Assembly: GCA_029945945.1 (NCBI GenBank)
Contig: JAQSDM010000004.1
Span: forward strand, 1-64,000
DNA length: 64,000 bases
Source of the DNA: Algoriphagus sp.
Lineage (GTDB): Bacteria > Bacteroidota > Bacteroidia > Cytophagales > Cyclobacteriaceae
Direction: 5' to 3'
The notes beneath the pieces are model-generated. The model did no database searches and was not told the DNA's origin. It saw only the letters and a list, made by a program, of their open reading frames with translations. The translations under genes were made by a program, and so were the position numbers. How positions within the stretch are numbered: position 1 is the first letter of the stretch; the number at the start of each line of letters is the position of its first letter. Below are positions 1-8,886 of this stretch, piece by piece.

Positions 1-45
1 GCTGATCATTACCATGAGGCCTGAAGCGATTATCAATTTTTTCAT
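1..45 (-). CDS. N-terminus of an unidentified exported protein, cut by the window edge
   Basis: An ATG on the minus strand at position 45 opens a frame that runs off the left end of the window with no stop. The 15 visible residues start MKKLIIASGLMV: two lysines followed by a hydrophobic stretch, as at the start of a signal peptide or membrane anchor. It would be the next minus-strand gene after the NADH dehydrogenase, with an 85-base gap between them. Too little is visible to name a family, and the call rests only on an open frame with a plausible start. Confidence 0.45.
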   Translation of the reverse strand, partial: MKKLIIASGLMVMIS

Positions 46-130
46 GCTGTTTGTTTTTTAGTTTCAGAGGTTAGAACAAGATCAGTGGGATCGGTTTAAT
101 ACTGCCTCATCTGTTTTTTGTTAACAAACC

Positions 131-1471
131 TTAATCAATTGATTTTTCGTGTTTAGGCTCATTTTGCTCAATTACTTTCATCAACCTAGGCTTGATCAGG
201 AGACGCAGACTCGGATCAAAACGGAGGTAATTCCATGACCAGTCGAGAAAAATAATCAGCTTATTCTTTACTCCAAGTATTGCCATAAGGTGAACCAAAA
301 GCCAGGTAAGCCAAGCAAAAAAACCCTGAAACTTTAAAAAGGGAAGATCCACTACAGCCAGTTTCCTTCCAACAGTGGCCATAGATCCGAGGTCTTTGTA
401 GCGGAAAGGCTTTTTTGGCTTGCCTTTTTGGACCCTGATAAGGTTTCCCGCCAGATTTTCGGCTTGCTGCAACGCGGTTTGAGCCACCTGCGGATGGCCT
501 TTGGGAAATCTGTCTTCTTTCATCAGGCTGCTATCTCCCAGCACAAAAACATCTTTCATTCCCGGAACTTCCGAAAACTCATCAACAAAAATCCGTCCGT
601 TGGGAGCATACATTTCTTCCGTAAATCCGGCAATTTTATTTGGCTTGATTCCCGCCGCCCAAAGGAGTGTATCAGTCTCCAAAACTGCACCTCCCTCCAG
701 ACTGACAACTTTGCCATTGTAATCTTTGACTTTGGTATCCACCATGACTTCTACTCCGAGACTCTTGAGATAGGTCAAGGCATGCTCTTGAGACTCTTTT
801 GACATGGTTCCAAGCAGTGCCGGACCCGCTTCGATCAGGACTACCTTCATGTTCTTAAAGCTTAGCTCCGGATAATCCTTTGGAAAGACATTATTCCTAA
901 GCTCAGCCATCGCACCGGCCAGTTCAACCCCTGTAGGTCCTCCTCCCACAATAACCACATTCATGAGTGATTTGCGGTCTTCCATTCGCTCGATATTGAC
1001 GGCCCGCTCATAGTTGGAAATGATTTTATTTCGGATGAAGAGGGCTTCAGAAACTGTTTTCATCGGTGAGGCAAAATGCTCGATGGTTTCAGACCCGAAA
1101 TAGTTGGTGTCGGCTCCCATCGCCAGCACGAGGTAATTGTAATCGATATACCCCATATCGGTAAAAATTCGTTTTTTTTCAGCGTCAAGCCGGGTTACTT
1201 CAGCCATTCGGAAAGTCACATTTTTGGAGTCATGAAAAATCTTTCTTAGTGGAAAAGAGATCGCACTTGGCTCCAGGCCGGCAGTAGCTACCTGATAGAA
1301 CAGAGGTTGAAACTGGTGAAAATTATTTTTGTCTAAAAGGATGACCTGAAAAGGTTGATTTCGAAGTTCTCTGGCTAGTTTCAAGCCTGCAAACCCGGCT
1401 CCTGCGATAACAAGTTTAGGCAAGTCATATTTTGGAAGATTAGGGATTGGCTTCAGATTAATGTCAGGCAT
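131..1471 (-). CDS. ndh: Type II NADH dehydrogenase (NAD(P)/FAD-dependent oxidoreductase)
   Basis: Single-subunit NDH-2, which passes electrons from NADH to membrane quinone without pumping protons. The protein is 446 residues. An FAD-binding Rossmann motif (GAGFAGLKLAREL) lies near residue 25, and a second dinucleotide motif (VIVGGGPTGVELAGAMAEL), for NADH, lies about 150 residues later. The tail has the hydrophobic, aromatic C-terminal segment (FFAWLTWLLVHLMAILG) that attaches NDH-2 to the membrane. The frame is open further upstream, but the ATG at 1471 (MPDINL) gives the usual family length. It is divergent from yebC across 140 bases. Other pyridine nucleotide-disulfide oxidoreductases are less likely because of the C-terminal membrane segment. 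Confidence 0.9.
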   Translation of the reverse strand: MPDINLKPIPNLPKYDLPKLVIAGAGFAGLKLARELRNQPFQVILLDKNNFHQFQPLFYQVATAGLEPSAISFPLRKIFHDSKNVTFRMAEVTRLDAEKKRIFTDMGYIDYNYLVLAMGADTNYFGSETIEHFASPMKTVSEALFIRNKIISNYERAVNIERMEDRKSLMNVVIVGGGPTGVELAGAMAELRNNVFPKDYPELSFKNMKVVLIEAGPALLGTMSKESQEHALTYLKSLGVEVMVDTKVKDYNGKVVSLEGGAVLETDTLLWAAGIKPNKIAGFTEEMYAPNGRIFVDEFSEVPGMKDVFVLGDSSLMKEDRFPKGHPQVAQTALQQAENLAGNLIRVQKGKPKKPFRYKDLGSMATVGRKLAVVDLPFLKFQGFFAWLTWLLVHLMAILGVKNKLIIFLDWSWNYLRFDPSLRLLIKPRLMKVIEQNEPKHEKSID

Positions 1472-1611
1472 GGCGATTTGTTTCCTGGAGTAACGGAAAA
1501 TGAAATCAAGAGGACAGGATTTGGCTGATAAGTTGGAAAAATCAGCAGATGATTCTGATTCATTCCGAATGAAAAGATTTACTATTTTTACCCCCCAAAT
1601 CAAGGAACACC

Positions 1612-2319
1612 ATGGGAAGAGCATTTGAATTCCGAAAAGAGAGAAAATTCAAGCGTTGGGACAAAATGTCCAAAGTATTTACGCGACTGGGTAAGGAAAT
1701 CGTAATGGCCGTAAAGTCCGGTGGACCCGATCCGGGAAGTAATACCAAGCTTAGGACAGTCATCCAAAATGCTAAAGGAGCTTCTATGCCCAAGGACCGA
1801 ATCGAAGCTGCTATCAAAAGAGCCTCGAGTAAGGATGAAAAAAATTATGAAGAAGTGGTATATGAGTGCTACGGACCATTTGGTGTAGCCATGATCGTAG
1901 AAACTTCTACTGATAATATCAATCGAACTGTCGCTAATATTCGAAGCTACTTTACAAAAGCGGGCGGTACCCTGAGCACTACGGGCTCTGTAAGTTTTAT
2001 GTTTGACAGAAAGGCTGTTTTCCGTTTTGCAAAAGGACAATACAACGTAGAAGACCTGGAGCTTGAATTGATTGATTTTGGACTTTCTGAAATAGCTGAA
2101 AACGAAGGAGAAATCTTTGTTTACACAGAATTCGAGGATTTTGGAACGATGCAAAAAGCGCTTGAAGAGCGTGGAATAGAAATAATCAGCGCCGATTTTC
2201 AGCGATTCCCAACTACTTTAACCGAGCTTACAGAAGAGCAGGAAGAAATCATCCTAAAGCTGATCGACAGACTGGAAGAGGATGATGATGTCAACCACGT
2301 TTTCACCAATATGGCCTAG
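1612..2319 (+). CDS. yebC: YebC/PmpR (TACO1) family protein
   Basis: 235 residues, full length for the YebC/TACO1 family. Members are variously described as DNA-binding regulators and as ribosome-associated factors that help translate difficult sequences such as proline stretches. The conserved start (MGRAFEFRKERK), the block VFTRLGKEIVMAVKSGGPDP and the later NAKGASMPKDRIEAAIKRA are all present, and the chain ends in the typical acidic stretch before VNHVFTNMA. The next gene begins 20 bases after the stop on the same strand, so the two may be co-transcribed. A short GC-rich palindrome followed by six T between them is too small to call a strong terminator. Confidence 0.93.
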   Translation: MGRAFEFRKERKFKRWDKMSKVFTRLGKEIVMAVKSGGPDPGSNTKLRTVIQNAKGASMPKDRIEAAIKRASSKDEKNYEEVVYECYGPFGVAMIVETSTDNINRTVANIRSYFTKAGGTLSTTGSVSFMFDRKAVFRFAKGQYNVEDLELELIDFGLSEIAENEGEIFVYTEFEDFGTMQKALEERGIEIISADFQRFPTTLTELTEEQEEIILKLIDRLEEDDDVNHVFTNMA

Positions 2320-2339
2320 GTGCAAGCCCGGGCTTTTTT

Positions 2340-2912
2340 ATGAGTTTTCCAAAAAGAATAAATTTCCAAGCTTCTGCCTCTGACAAATCACTTGTCATTG
2401 TAGGCAGTAAAAATCCAGTCAAGCTGGATTGTACTAATGAGGCTTTTTCGCTGGCCTTTTCCAAAGAATTCCTGGTCAATGGAGTTAGTGCCGCTTCCCA
2501 AGTTTCGGAACAACCGATAGGAGACGCAGAAACTCTCCTAGGGGCTATCAACCGCGTGAAAAACTCAAAGATGGCTTTCCCTGAAGCTGATTATTGGATT
2601 GGAATTGAGGGAGGAATCGCGACGGATGAATTTGGAATGAATGCTTTTGCCTGGATTTATATTGAAGATAAATCTGGTCTGAGCGGAAAAGCCAAAACCG
2701 GTACTTTCTACCTCCCAAAAGGAATAGCCAGTCTTATAAATTCAGGGATGGAACTTGGACATGCTGATGACCAATTTTTTGCTAAGGAAAACTCAAAACA
2801 ACAGGGAGGATCTGTCGGGATTTTGACTCATGGAGTGGTAGATCGGAAGGCATATTATTCTCAGGCAATCATCCTTGCTTTGATTCCATTTCTTAATAAA
2901 AATCTGTTTTAA
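2340..2912 (+). CDS. yjjX: Inosine/xanthosine triphosphatase (YjjX family)
   Basis: A 190-residue protein of the YjjX/DUF84 house-cleaning NTPases, which hydrolyse deaminated nucleotides such as ITP and XTP so they are not incorporated. Family features are the N-terminal strand VIVGSKNPVKLDCTNEAF, the block QPIGDAETLLGAINRVKN, the acidic glycine-rich segment YWIGIEGGI, and the C-terminal GGSVGILTHGVVDRKAYY. It lies 20 bases downstream of yebC on the same strand and is followed by a strong AT-rich hairpin, so the pair probably forms a two-gene unit. The ATG at 2340 directly follows a run of T, with no Shine-Dalgarno sequence. Confidence 0.88.
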   Translation: MSFPKRINFQASASDKSLVIVGSKNPVKLDCTNEAFSLAFSKEFLVNGVSAASQVSEQPIGDAETLLGAINRVKNSKMAFPEADYWIGIEGGIATDEFGMNAFAWIYIEDKSGLSGKAKTGTFYLPKGIASLINSGMELGHADDQFFAKENSKQQGGSVGILTHGVVDRKAYYSQAIILALIPFLNKNLF

Positions 2913-2928
2913 ATCTGATCATATCTAT

Positions 2929-2967
2929 AAAAAATTCTATAAAGAAATTCTCTTTATAGAATTTTTT
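2929..2967. terminator. Bidirectional terminator between yjjX and the convergent unknown gene
   Basis: A perfect 16-bp inverted repeat (arms 2930-2945 and 2951-2966, AAAAATTCTATAAAGA and its complement) has a 5-base loop. The A run on the left and T run on the right suit termination in both directions. It is unusually AT-rich for a terminator. It lies 17 bases after yjjX and about 120 bases beyond the stop of the minus-strand gene. Confidence 0.7.
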
Positions 2968-3086
2968 ATGAAATATTGGAAAATTGAATTTTTATAATTT
3001 GATTTATCTAATTATCAGGTTTAAATACAAAAAAAGAAATTTAATTGTCAAAAGTTGTTTCAATCACCCCTGTTTTCAACTATTGA

Positions 3087-4091
3087 TTAAACCTCCTCAG
3101 GGAGGTTTAATTTTTTTAGATTTTGCATAAAATCACGAAGGGCTTTTCTCCAATCCGGATCAGCATCCCAAACCGGCCCGATGTACAATTCATCTCGCAC
3201 CAAAAATTTGATATAATACTTAACTACAATACGAGACGGGTCTGCGAGACTTGACGGCTCAAGCCCCATACTCTTCATTAAATCGGCTTCCCTGCCTTCG
3301 ACTTTTACCAGGACAAATTGTATTTTGTTATTTAAAAGTTCTTGGTCAGGTTTGGCTTCTGTGAGCCACTCTGTTTGGTAAGGATACTCTTGTTCCAAAA
3401 TTTGCTCAATTCCTGACTTTTGAGCTTCCTGTTCTGCCAGAATGGTTGCCTGAGTTTTCCCGTATAAATCATATTTGAAATAACTCAGAAATCCGGATTG
3501 GGCTGAAGAACCTTCAATTGGAATTCCCAACTTGAAAATTTCCAAATTGAGTGGATTTCTTGGAAGAAACCGAAGAGTTGAAACAGCTTCCTGGGTACTT
3601 ATACTTGGAAATTCTGCTACATCAATCACCAAAAGATTCTTTGACTTTCTCCCCGTTCCCAAACCAGCAAATTGTTCCACAGCTTCGGGCAGATCAATTC
3701 CGCTGATTCCAAAAAGTGCTGTCGAATTGATCATTTTACCATCTCCGCTAAAAGGCCCAACGTGTATACTTACCTCAGATTTTTTGCGGGTGACGAAAAT
3801 GATGTTTTTAACTTGCCTCTGTAAAAAAGCCTTAGCATAATCGGCCTGTATCTCTTCAGAAAGGGTCACCTGCTCCAATTCAAAATAGGCAACCGGATCT
3901 GCTCCTGCTTTCACTAATGCAAGATGTACACTATCAGCCAATTGCTGCCAGGTCAACGCTGGTCTTGCACCGGGATCGTTAGAAACCATGACTACAGACT
4001 TTCCATCAAAAAAAGTTTCCGGTAAAGTCCCCTGCGAAAAGGAAGAAAAAAGGACTCCAAAAAGACCAAAAAAGAAAAAGAGATATTTCAT
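3087..4091 (-). CDS. Conserved exported protein of unknown function
   Basis: A 334-residue protein with a clear signal peptide (MKYLFFFFGLFGVLFSSFSQ), so probably periplasmic. The mature part begins with FFDGKSVVMVSNDPGARPALTW and then looks like alternating alpha/beta structure, ending in a charged helix. I do not recognise an enzyme motif: the GLGTGRKSKNLLV stretch loosely resembles a nucleotide-binding loop but lacks a full Walker A pattern. The ATG at 4091 is preferred over an upstream one because it puts the signal peptide at the N-terminus. It is divergent from the M28 peptidase across 74 bases. I infer a lineage-conserved envelope protein. Confidence 0.7.
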   Translation of the reverse strand: MKYLFFFFGLFGVLFSSFSQGTLPETFFDGKSVVMVSNDPGARPALTWQQLADSVHLALVKAGADPVAYFELEQVTLSEEIQADYAKAFLQRQVKNIIFVTRKKSEVSIHVGPFSGDGKMINSTALFGISGIDLPEAVEQFAGLGTGRKSKNLLVIDVAEFPSISTQEAVSTLRFLPRNPLNLEIFKLGIPIEGSSAQSGFLSYFKYDLYGKTQATILAEQEAQKSGIEQILEQEYPYQTEWLTEAKPDQELLNNKIQFVLVKVEGREADLMKSMGLEPSSLADPSRIVVKYYIKFLVRDELYIGPVWDADPDWRKALRDFMQNLKKLNLPEEV

Positions 4092-4165
4092 GAATTCGGA
4101 TGGGTGATTCGATTCCTTTAGCTTAGTGTTTTTACGAATATACATAACGCAAAATATAACCCCAG

Positions 4166-5092
4166 ATGCAATTGACTTTCAAAACAATTTTTACCTGTAT
4201 TTTATTTTTTACGCTTCCAATTGCCAAGGCCCAGACAGTAGATAATGAAAAGCTGCTCCTTCATCTTGAATACCTCGCTTCAGATGAGCTTAAAGGAAGA
4301 GAAACGCTAAGTGAGGGAAATATTGCTGCACAAAAATACCTGGTCAACTATTTCAGTACGTTGGGATTGGAGACACACTATCCTGATTTTCAACAAAAAT
4401 TTAGCTTCGAAAATCGTAGGGAAAAGAAAACATATCAGGATGCCATTAATGTGGTAGGTTTCATCGGCGGTAAAAGCTCCCGAAAACTGATAGTTATCAC
4501 CGCCCACTATGATCATGTTGGAATAGGCAAAAAACACTCCGGTGATTCCATTTACAATGGAGCTGATGACAATGCCTCCGGAACCGCCACTTTATTGGCT
4601 CTGGCCGAGTATTTTTCAAAAAATCGTCCTGAGCACAGCATGATCTTTGCCTCCCTCGATGCTGAAGAAATGGGGCTCCAGGGAGCAAAGGCTTTAGTCC
4701 TTGATTTTCCCTTTCCGCTTGATCAGATTCTGGTGAATGTCAACATGGATATGGTGTCACGAAATGATGAAGGCGAAATCTACGCCTCAGGCACACATCA
4801 AAATCCAAATTTGAAACCCATACTTGAAAAGGCAACCAACGGCCTGACTCCAAAATTGATGTTTGGGCATGATCTTCCCAATACCGGCTCGGACAACTGG
4901 ACCCAGTCTTCGGATCATGGTGCTTTTTACGATAAGGGAGTCCCTCATATTTATTTTGGAGTGGAGGATCACAAAGACTATCATAAGCCAAGTGATGAAT
5001 TCAAAAACATTCAGCCTGAGTTCTTTTTCAATGCTGCAAATTTAATTTTGAAGTCTATACTCGCTCTTGATCGGGAATTACCTAAAGAATAA
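4166..5092 (+). CDS. Exported M28-family metallopeptidase (aminopeptidase-like)
   Basis: A 308-residue zinc peptidase of the M28 family, which removes N-terminal residues from peptides. A signal peptide (residues 1-22, ending AKA) sends it to the periplasm or outside. All expected metal and catalytic positions are visible: H114 in TAHYDHVG, D134 in YNGADDNASG, E167 (general base) and E168 in DAEEMG, D195 in NMDMV, and H251 in SSDHGAF. The chain covers the catalytic domain with little else, so there is no PA insert or C-terminal extension. The ClC channel follows on the same strand about 70 bases later. Confidence 0.9.
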   Translation: MQLTFKTIFTCILFFTLPIAKAQTVDNEKLLLHLEYLASDELKGRETLSEGNIAAQKYLVNYFSTLGLETHYPDFQQKFSFENRREKKTYQDAINVVGFIGGKSSRKLIVITAHYDHVGIGKKHSGDSIYNGADDNASGTATLLALAEYFSKNRPEHSMIFASLDAEEMGLQGAKALVLDFPFPLDQILVNVNMDMVSRNDEGEIYASGTHQNPNLKPILEKATNGLTPKLMFGHDLPNTGSDNWTQSSDHGAFYDKGVPHIYFGVEDHKDYHKPSDEFKNIQPEFFFNAANLILKSILALDRELPKE

Positions 5093-5159
5093 CCTGTTCA
5101 CTTCTATTTTCCTTTCGCGTTTTTTACTTTGCAGAGCAGCAGTGTAATTCTATCCGATT

Positions 5160-6938
5160 TTGCCTAAAACAGACCTCATTACGAAGCTCCTGATCTGGAG
5201 ACTAAGGCATATGAGCAATCAGACATTTATCCTGATTCTCAGTGGAATAATTGGGGTATTTTCCGGAATAGCAGCTGTTGTACTCGTAGAATTGGTACAT
5301 GCAATTCAGAGGTTTCTGACAGATGATTTTTATACGGAGTACGCCAATTTCATGTACATCATTTATCCCCTGATAGGGATTTCAGCAGCATATCTGGTTG
5401 GGCGTTACTTTTTGAATGACCTTGGTGGACATGGAATTCCCGATGTTCTTTTTAACATTTCAAAAAACCAGAGTTTAATCCCGAGGGTAAAAACCTATAG
5501 CAGGGTAATCACCTCTGCCCTTACAGTGGGATTTGGTGGTTCGGTAGGTTTGGAAGCTCCGATGGTAGTGACAGGCTCAGCGATCGGTTCAAATGTAGGT
5601 TCCCTCATGCATTTGAATGCTAAAAAACGAACCCTTCTGATCGGATGCGGTGCGGCAGGAGCTATATCTGCCATATTTGGAGCGCCAATTGGAGCGGTGA
5701 TTTTTGCGATAGAAGTTATCCTGATGGAAATCAGTACAGCAAGTTTTATCCCTCTTTTAATTGCTTCCGTAACGGGTTCCCTCACCTCCATGATACTTAT
5801 CGGAGATGAATCTCTATTCAACTTTGACCTGAAAGATACTTTTCTGGCAGCACACATGCCTTACTATTTGCTTTTGGGAATACTCTGCGGACTTGTTTCC
5901 CTTTACTTCAGCAAGATGGTGCGGAGTACTGAAAAAATCATGAAGGATCTGGACTCTCAGCCCATGAGGATACTTTATGGAGGCGCTTTTTTAGGTTTTA
6001 TGGTTTTCTTTTTTCCACCGATCTACGGAGAAGGGTACTCTACACTCAACTTGCTGATCGAAGGTAACAGCGATCAGATTTTAGACAAAAGCCCTTTCTT
6101 TTCGATCATCGATAACCCATTGTTTATACTTGTCTTTTTAGGATTTATTATCCTTTTGAAACCGATCGCATCCGCGATAACAATCGGAGCCGGTGGAAGT
6201 GGTGGAATATTTGCCCCCTCTTTATATGTCGGGGGAATCCTAGGGTTTGTCTTTGCCTACGCAAAGAATATGATGGGATTTCATATTCCACTTCCTCTCG
6301 CCCATTTCACCTTGGTTGCTATGTGTGGATTGATGAGTGGTGTGCAACACGCCCCTTTGTCTGCGATATTCTTAATCGCGGAGATAACCGGAGGATACGA
6401 GCTTTTTGTGCCTCTCATGTTTGTTTCTGCCATTTCTTATATCACCACTACTTATTTTCAAAAAGACAGCCTGTATAAGATGCAACTGAAAGATCAAGGT
6501 AAATCTCTTCCGGAATCGCAGGATCAGGAGCTACTCGAATTGATAGATCTTACCCATGTGATAGAGCGGGATCTGCTTCCAATTCATCCTGATGCAACTC
6601 TCCGAGACTTGATAAATCTGGTGAAAATTTCAAAAAGAAATATTTTCCCTGTGGTGGACGAGCATAAATCACTTCGAGGAATAATTACACTGGATGACAT
6701 CCGGGATATAATGTTTGATCCGGAAAAGCAGGATACCGTTTATATCCGGGATCTTATGCATAACCCCCCAGAAATTCTATTGGCAACTGAAAATATGCAA
6801 AAAGCCATGGAAAAATTCGAAAATTCCGGGGCCTGGAACCTTCCTGTCATCGAAAATGGTAAATACCTGGGCTTTGTTTCCAAGTCCAGAATATTCAATG
6901 CCTACCGAAAAAAACTAATCAGACAAAAGGCCGATTAA
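5160..6938 (+). CDS. ClC-family chloride channel/antiporter with C-terminal CBS pair
   Basis: A 592-residue membrane protein of the ClC family, moving chloride by channel or H+/Cl- exchange. The selectivity-filter elements are present: GGHGIPDV (the GSGIP position), GLEAP with its glutamate at the GREGP gating position, and GGSGGIFAPSLY. Two CBS domains fill roughly residues 455-590 and probably bind adenine nucleotides. The start is the rare codon TTG at 5160. An ATG at 5211 exists, but the preceding residues (LITKLLIWRLRH) look like the conserved cytoplasmic lead-in of bacterial ClC proteins, so I keep the longer form. An in-frame stop at 5145 limits any further extension. Confidence 0.9.
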   Translation: MPKTDLITKLLIWRLRHMSNQTFILILSGIIGVFSGIAAVVLVELVHAIQRFLTDDFYTEYANFMYIIYPLIGISAAYLVGRYFLNDLGGHGIPDVLFNISKNQSLIPRVKTYSRVITSALTVGFGGSVGLEAPMVVTGSAIGSNVGSLMHLNAKKRTLLIGCGAAGAISAIFGAPIGAVIFAIEVILMEISTASFIPLLIASVTGSLTSMILIGDESLFNFDLKDTFLAAHMPYYLLLGILCGLVSLYFSKMVRSTEKIMKDLDSQPMRILYGGAFLGFMVFFFPPIYGEGYSTLNLLIEGNSDQILDKSPFFSIIDNPLFILVFLGFIILLKPIASAITIGAGGSGGIFAPSLYVGGILGFVFAYAKNMMGFHIPLPLAHFTLVAMCGLMSGVQHAPLSAIFLIAEITGGYELFVPLMFVSAISYITTTYFQKDSLYKMQLKDQGKSLPESQDQELLELIDLTHVIERDLLPIHPDATLRDLINLVKISKRNIFPVVDEHKSLRGIITLDDIRDIMFDPEKQDTVYIRDLMHNPPEILLATENMQKAMEKFENSGAWNLPVIENGKYLGFVSKSRIFNAYRKKLIRQKAD

Positions 6939-6970
6939 TCCAGTTTTAAAATAAAATTTGGAATACCGAA

Positions 6971-7128
6971 TTATCCACTTTTGAACTGATTTTTTTTAAT
7001 TCTTTTTTTCAAGTTAGCTTGAATTATCCACAAATTCGACATTAAAATTTTATTATATCTTATTGATTTTCAGCAAATTAATTGTAATGTTTTTGAAAGT
7101 GTGGATAAATAATTGAAAATGTGGATAA
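6971..7128. other. AT-rich DnaA-box cluster, candidate replication origin
   Basis: The 447-base gap between the ClC gene and mtgA holds three exact copies of the DnaA-box consensus TTATCCACA and one near-copy. TTATCCACT is at 6971-6979 and TTATCCACA at 7024-7032, both on the plus strand. Two TGTGGATAA copies at 7100-7108 and 7120-7128 are on the minus strand, exactly 20 bases apart. The DNA between the boxes is very AT-rich, as in an unwinding element. This matches what is known of bacterial origins, but no dnaA, parAB or gidA lies in the window, and most genes just to the right run leftward, which is not what an origin here would predict. Confidence 0.4.
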
Positions 7129-7155
7129 AAAAATCTTGCATTTTATAATCATCAA

Positions 7156-7353
7156 ATGCAGGCTAAAAATGAAGGTTTTAATCAAATTTTTCCAGAAAAA
7201 TTTTATGATTTTTTGATTCAAAAAAATCAATGTCTCGAGTCAAATTTGAAAGAAAATTTGGTTTTCAGCTTTCAGTATACTGATGAAAGTCATCAAAAAT
7301 TGACCTATCAAAATACCCACTCTTCGTTTTGGGAAAATCCTTTAAAAAGTTAA
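7156..7353 (+). CDS. Possible small protein, uncertain
   Basis: A 65-codon open frame starting ATG and ending TAA just before the convergent mtgA. The product is rich in Asn, Gln, Lys and Phe, has no signal peptide, membrane segment or motif I recognise, and resembles what AT-rich non-coding DNA would encode. It begins 28 bases after the last DnaA-box-like site. It may be a chance frame inside the non-coding block and is listed only so that the interval is described. Confidence 0.2.
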   Translation: MQAKNEGFNQIFPEKFYDFLIQKNQCLESNLKENLVFSFQYTDESHQKLTYQNTHSSFWENPLKS

Positions 7354-7386
7354 ATTTTAACAATGAAAATACAAAGACTCTGACTA

Positions 7387-8082
7387 TCAGACGCCAAAGC
7401 CCAATGGCTCCAAATTGTTCATTTGTCGCATGATCCAGGATTGTCTTCCTCTGATATAGCCTGTTGGCTTGGCAGGTGTCCATCGGATTGGATTCGGTAG
7501 TACAGCTGCTATCATCGCTGCTTGATTTCTGTTAAGTTTCGCAGCCGGTTTGTTATAATATGCTTGAGAAGCGGCTTCGATTCCATATATGCCATCACCC
7601 ATTTCGATTACATTGAGATAGACTTCCATTATCCGCTCCTTAGGCCAAAGCAATTCGACCAGAACAGTGAAGTATGCCTCCAAGCCTTTTCTTAGATAAC
7701 TTCTGCTTGGCCAAAGAAATACATTCTTCACGGTCTGTTGCGTAATTGTACTGGCTCCCTTGATCCGCTTACCTTTTTTATTGTTTTCCCAGGCTTTCTC
7801 CATTGCTTCAAAATCGAAGCCTTTATGAGTCAAAAATTTCTGATCCTCTGCTGCAAAAACGGCCTGAGGCGCATGTCTTGAGATTTCAGACATTGGAACC
7901 CAATCTTTGTACAGTCGAATCTTCTTTTCGGAGTCAAACGTCTGTTCCACCAATCGAATCACCATCAGGGGTGTAATGGGAACAGGCACAAACCGATAGA
8001 TAATAGTAAGGCCAATGGAAATAATAAAAAACCACATAGTGGTCTTCCAGAAAATTCTCCAAATCGTACGAACTAGCTTCAT
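7387..8082 (-). CDS. mtgA: Monofunctional biosynthetic peptidoglycan transglycosylase
   Basis: A 231-residue GT51 enzyme that polymerises lipid II into glycan strands at the inner membrane. One N-terminal membrane segment (about residues 12-32) anchors it. The GT51 signature blocks are present in order: AAEDQKFLTHKGFDF with the catalytic glutamate, GASTITQQTVKNVFLW, a positively charged segment, and VYLNVIEMGDGIYGIEAAS. There is no transpeptidase domain, and the length is normal for MtgA. The methyltransferase gene ends 9 bases upstream on the same strand, so the two are probably co-transcribed. Confidence 0.93.
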   Translation of the reverse strand: MKLVRTIWRIFWKTTMWFFIISIGLTIIYRFVPVPITPLMVIRLVEQTFDSEKKIRLYKDWVPMSEISRHAPQAVFAAEDQKFLTHKGFDFEAMEKAWENNKKGKRIKGASTITQQTVKNVFLWPSRSYLRKGLEAYFTVLVELLWPKERIMEVYLNVIEMGDGIYGIEAASQAYYNKPAAKLNRNQAAMIAAVLPNPIRWTPAKPTGYIRGRQSWIMRQMNNLEPLGFGV

Positions 8083-8091
8083 AAATAGGGT

Positions 8092-8886
8092 TTAAAGGAT
8101 CGCTTTTGCTTGCACAAATTGGTAGAAAAAAACGGCATTTTCATCTTTAGCAATTTGATCCAAGTCATTTTCCATGCTAATGACTTCCTTTTTAGAAATT
8201 ACTCCTGCTTGAATCATTGAGTTTGAACCACTTTTCATCAGCCCTTTCCAGTATGTAATGATTTTGATGAGTTCGCCCGGGTTTGTTTGATCCAAATGAA
8301 ATCCCCCGTGAGAAAGCTCAATTTCAGTGTATCCAGCTACTTTCAACATATTCCCAAGCTTCGCCCCAACATCCGGGTCTCCTCCTAAACTAATCTGGAA
8401 TTTATTATATGCTTCATAATACCGCTCCAATCCAGGAAGCTTCGGAAAAAAGTAAAAACTTGAGTTGAATACTTCCGTGATCCAAATTTTAGAGCCCGGC
8501 AGCAAGGAATTTTTCATCCCTTTCAATACTTCGATGGGCTCAGAAATATGTTCCAATGCCCAGCAGATAAAAACAGAATCATATTTCCCCGTTAATTCCA
8601 GTTGCTTAGCATCCTGACAAATAAAGCTAACCCGACCAGAAAATTGTTCGAGATTTTTCCGCGCCATTTCCAGTTGGGATTCCGAATAATCCACACAAGT
8701 GATGTGCAAATCAGGAAACAGCTTCAGCAGAACCTCTGTCTGCGCTCCAACTCCACTTCCTATTTCCAGAAGATTCTTACAATCTGAAAAATCAATTCTG
8801 GGATAGATCAAAGAACCCAAGATCCCCGCCTGATCGATCAGCCGTTGTTGTTCTTCGGGAATAAAGCCATGGAGGTATGTGGACAT
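8092..8886 (-). CDS. Class I SAM-dependent methyltransferase
   Basis: A 264-residue Rossmann-fold methyltransferase. The SAM-binding motif I is LLEIGSGVGAQTEVLLKLFP, followed by an acidic residue at the end of strand 2 (CVDYSESQLEMARKNL) and the later FICWALEHISEP motif. The C-terminal half is variable, so the substrate cannot be read from the sequence; a small molecule is more likely than a nucleic acid. The ATG at 8886 (MSTYLHGF) is chosen because this opening is typical of the family in Bacteroidota, although the frame is open for 25 more codons. It precedes mtgA by 9 bases and is divergent from the MaoC gene. Confidence 0.83.
   Translation of the reverse strand: MSTYLHGFIPEEQQRLIDQAGILGSLIYPRIDFSDCKNLLEIGSGVGAQTEVLLKLFPDLHITCVDYSESQLEMARKNLEQFSGRVSFICQDAKQLELTGKYDSVFICWALEHISEPIEVLKGMKNSLLPGSKIWITEVFNSSFYFFPKLPGLERYYEAYNKFQISLGGDPDVGAKLGNMLKVAGYTEIELSHGGFHLDQTNPGELIKIITYWKGLMKSGSNSMIQAGVISKKEVISMENDLDQIAKDENAVFFYQFVQAKAIL

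Noticed and set aside
1600..2154. 184-codon minus-strand open frame opposite yebC
   Set aside because: Shadow frame of yebC with atypical composition and no motif.
2320..2340. Palindrome AAGCCCGGGCTT followed by T run after yebC
   Set aside because: No room for a loop beyond four bases and only a 4-bp stem, so it is too weak to call as a terminator; the next gene starts immediately after.
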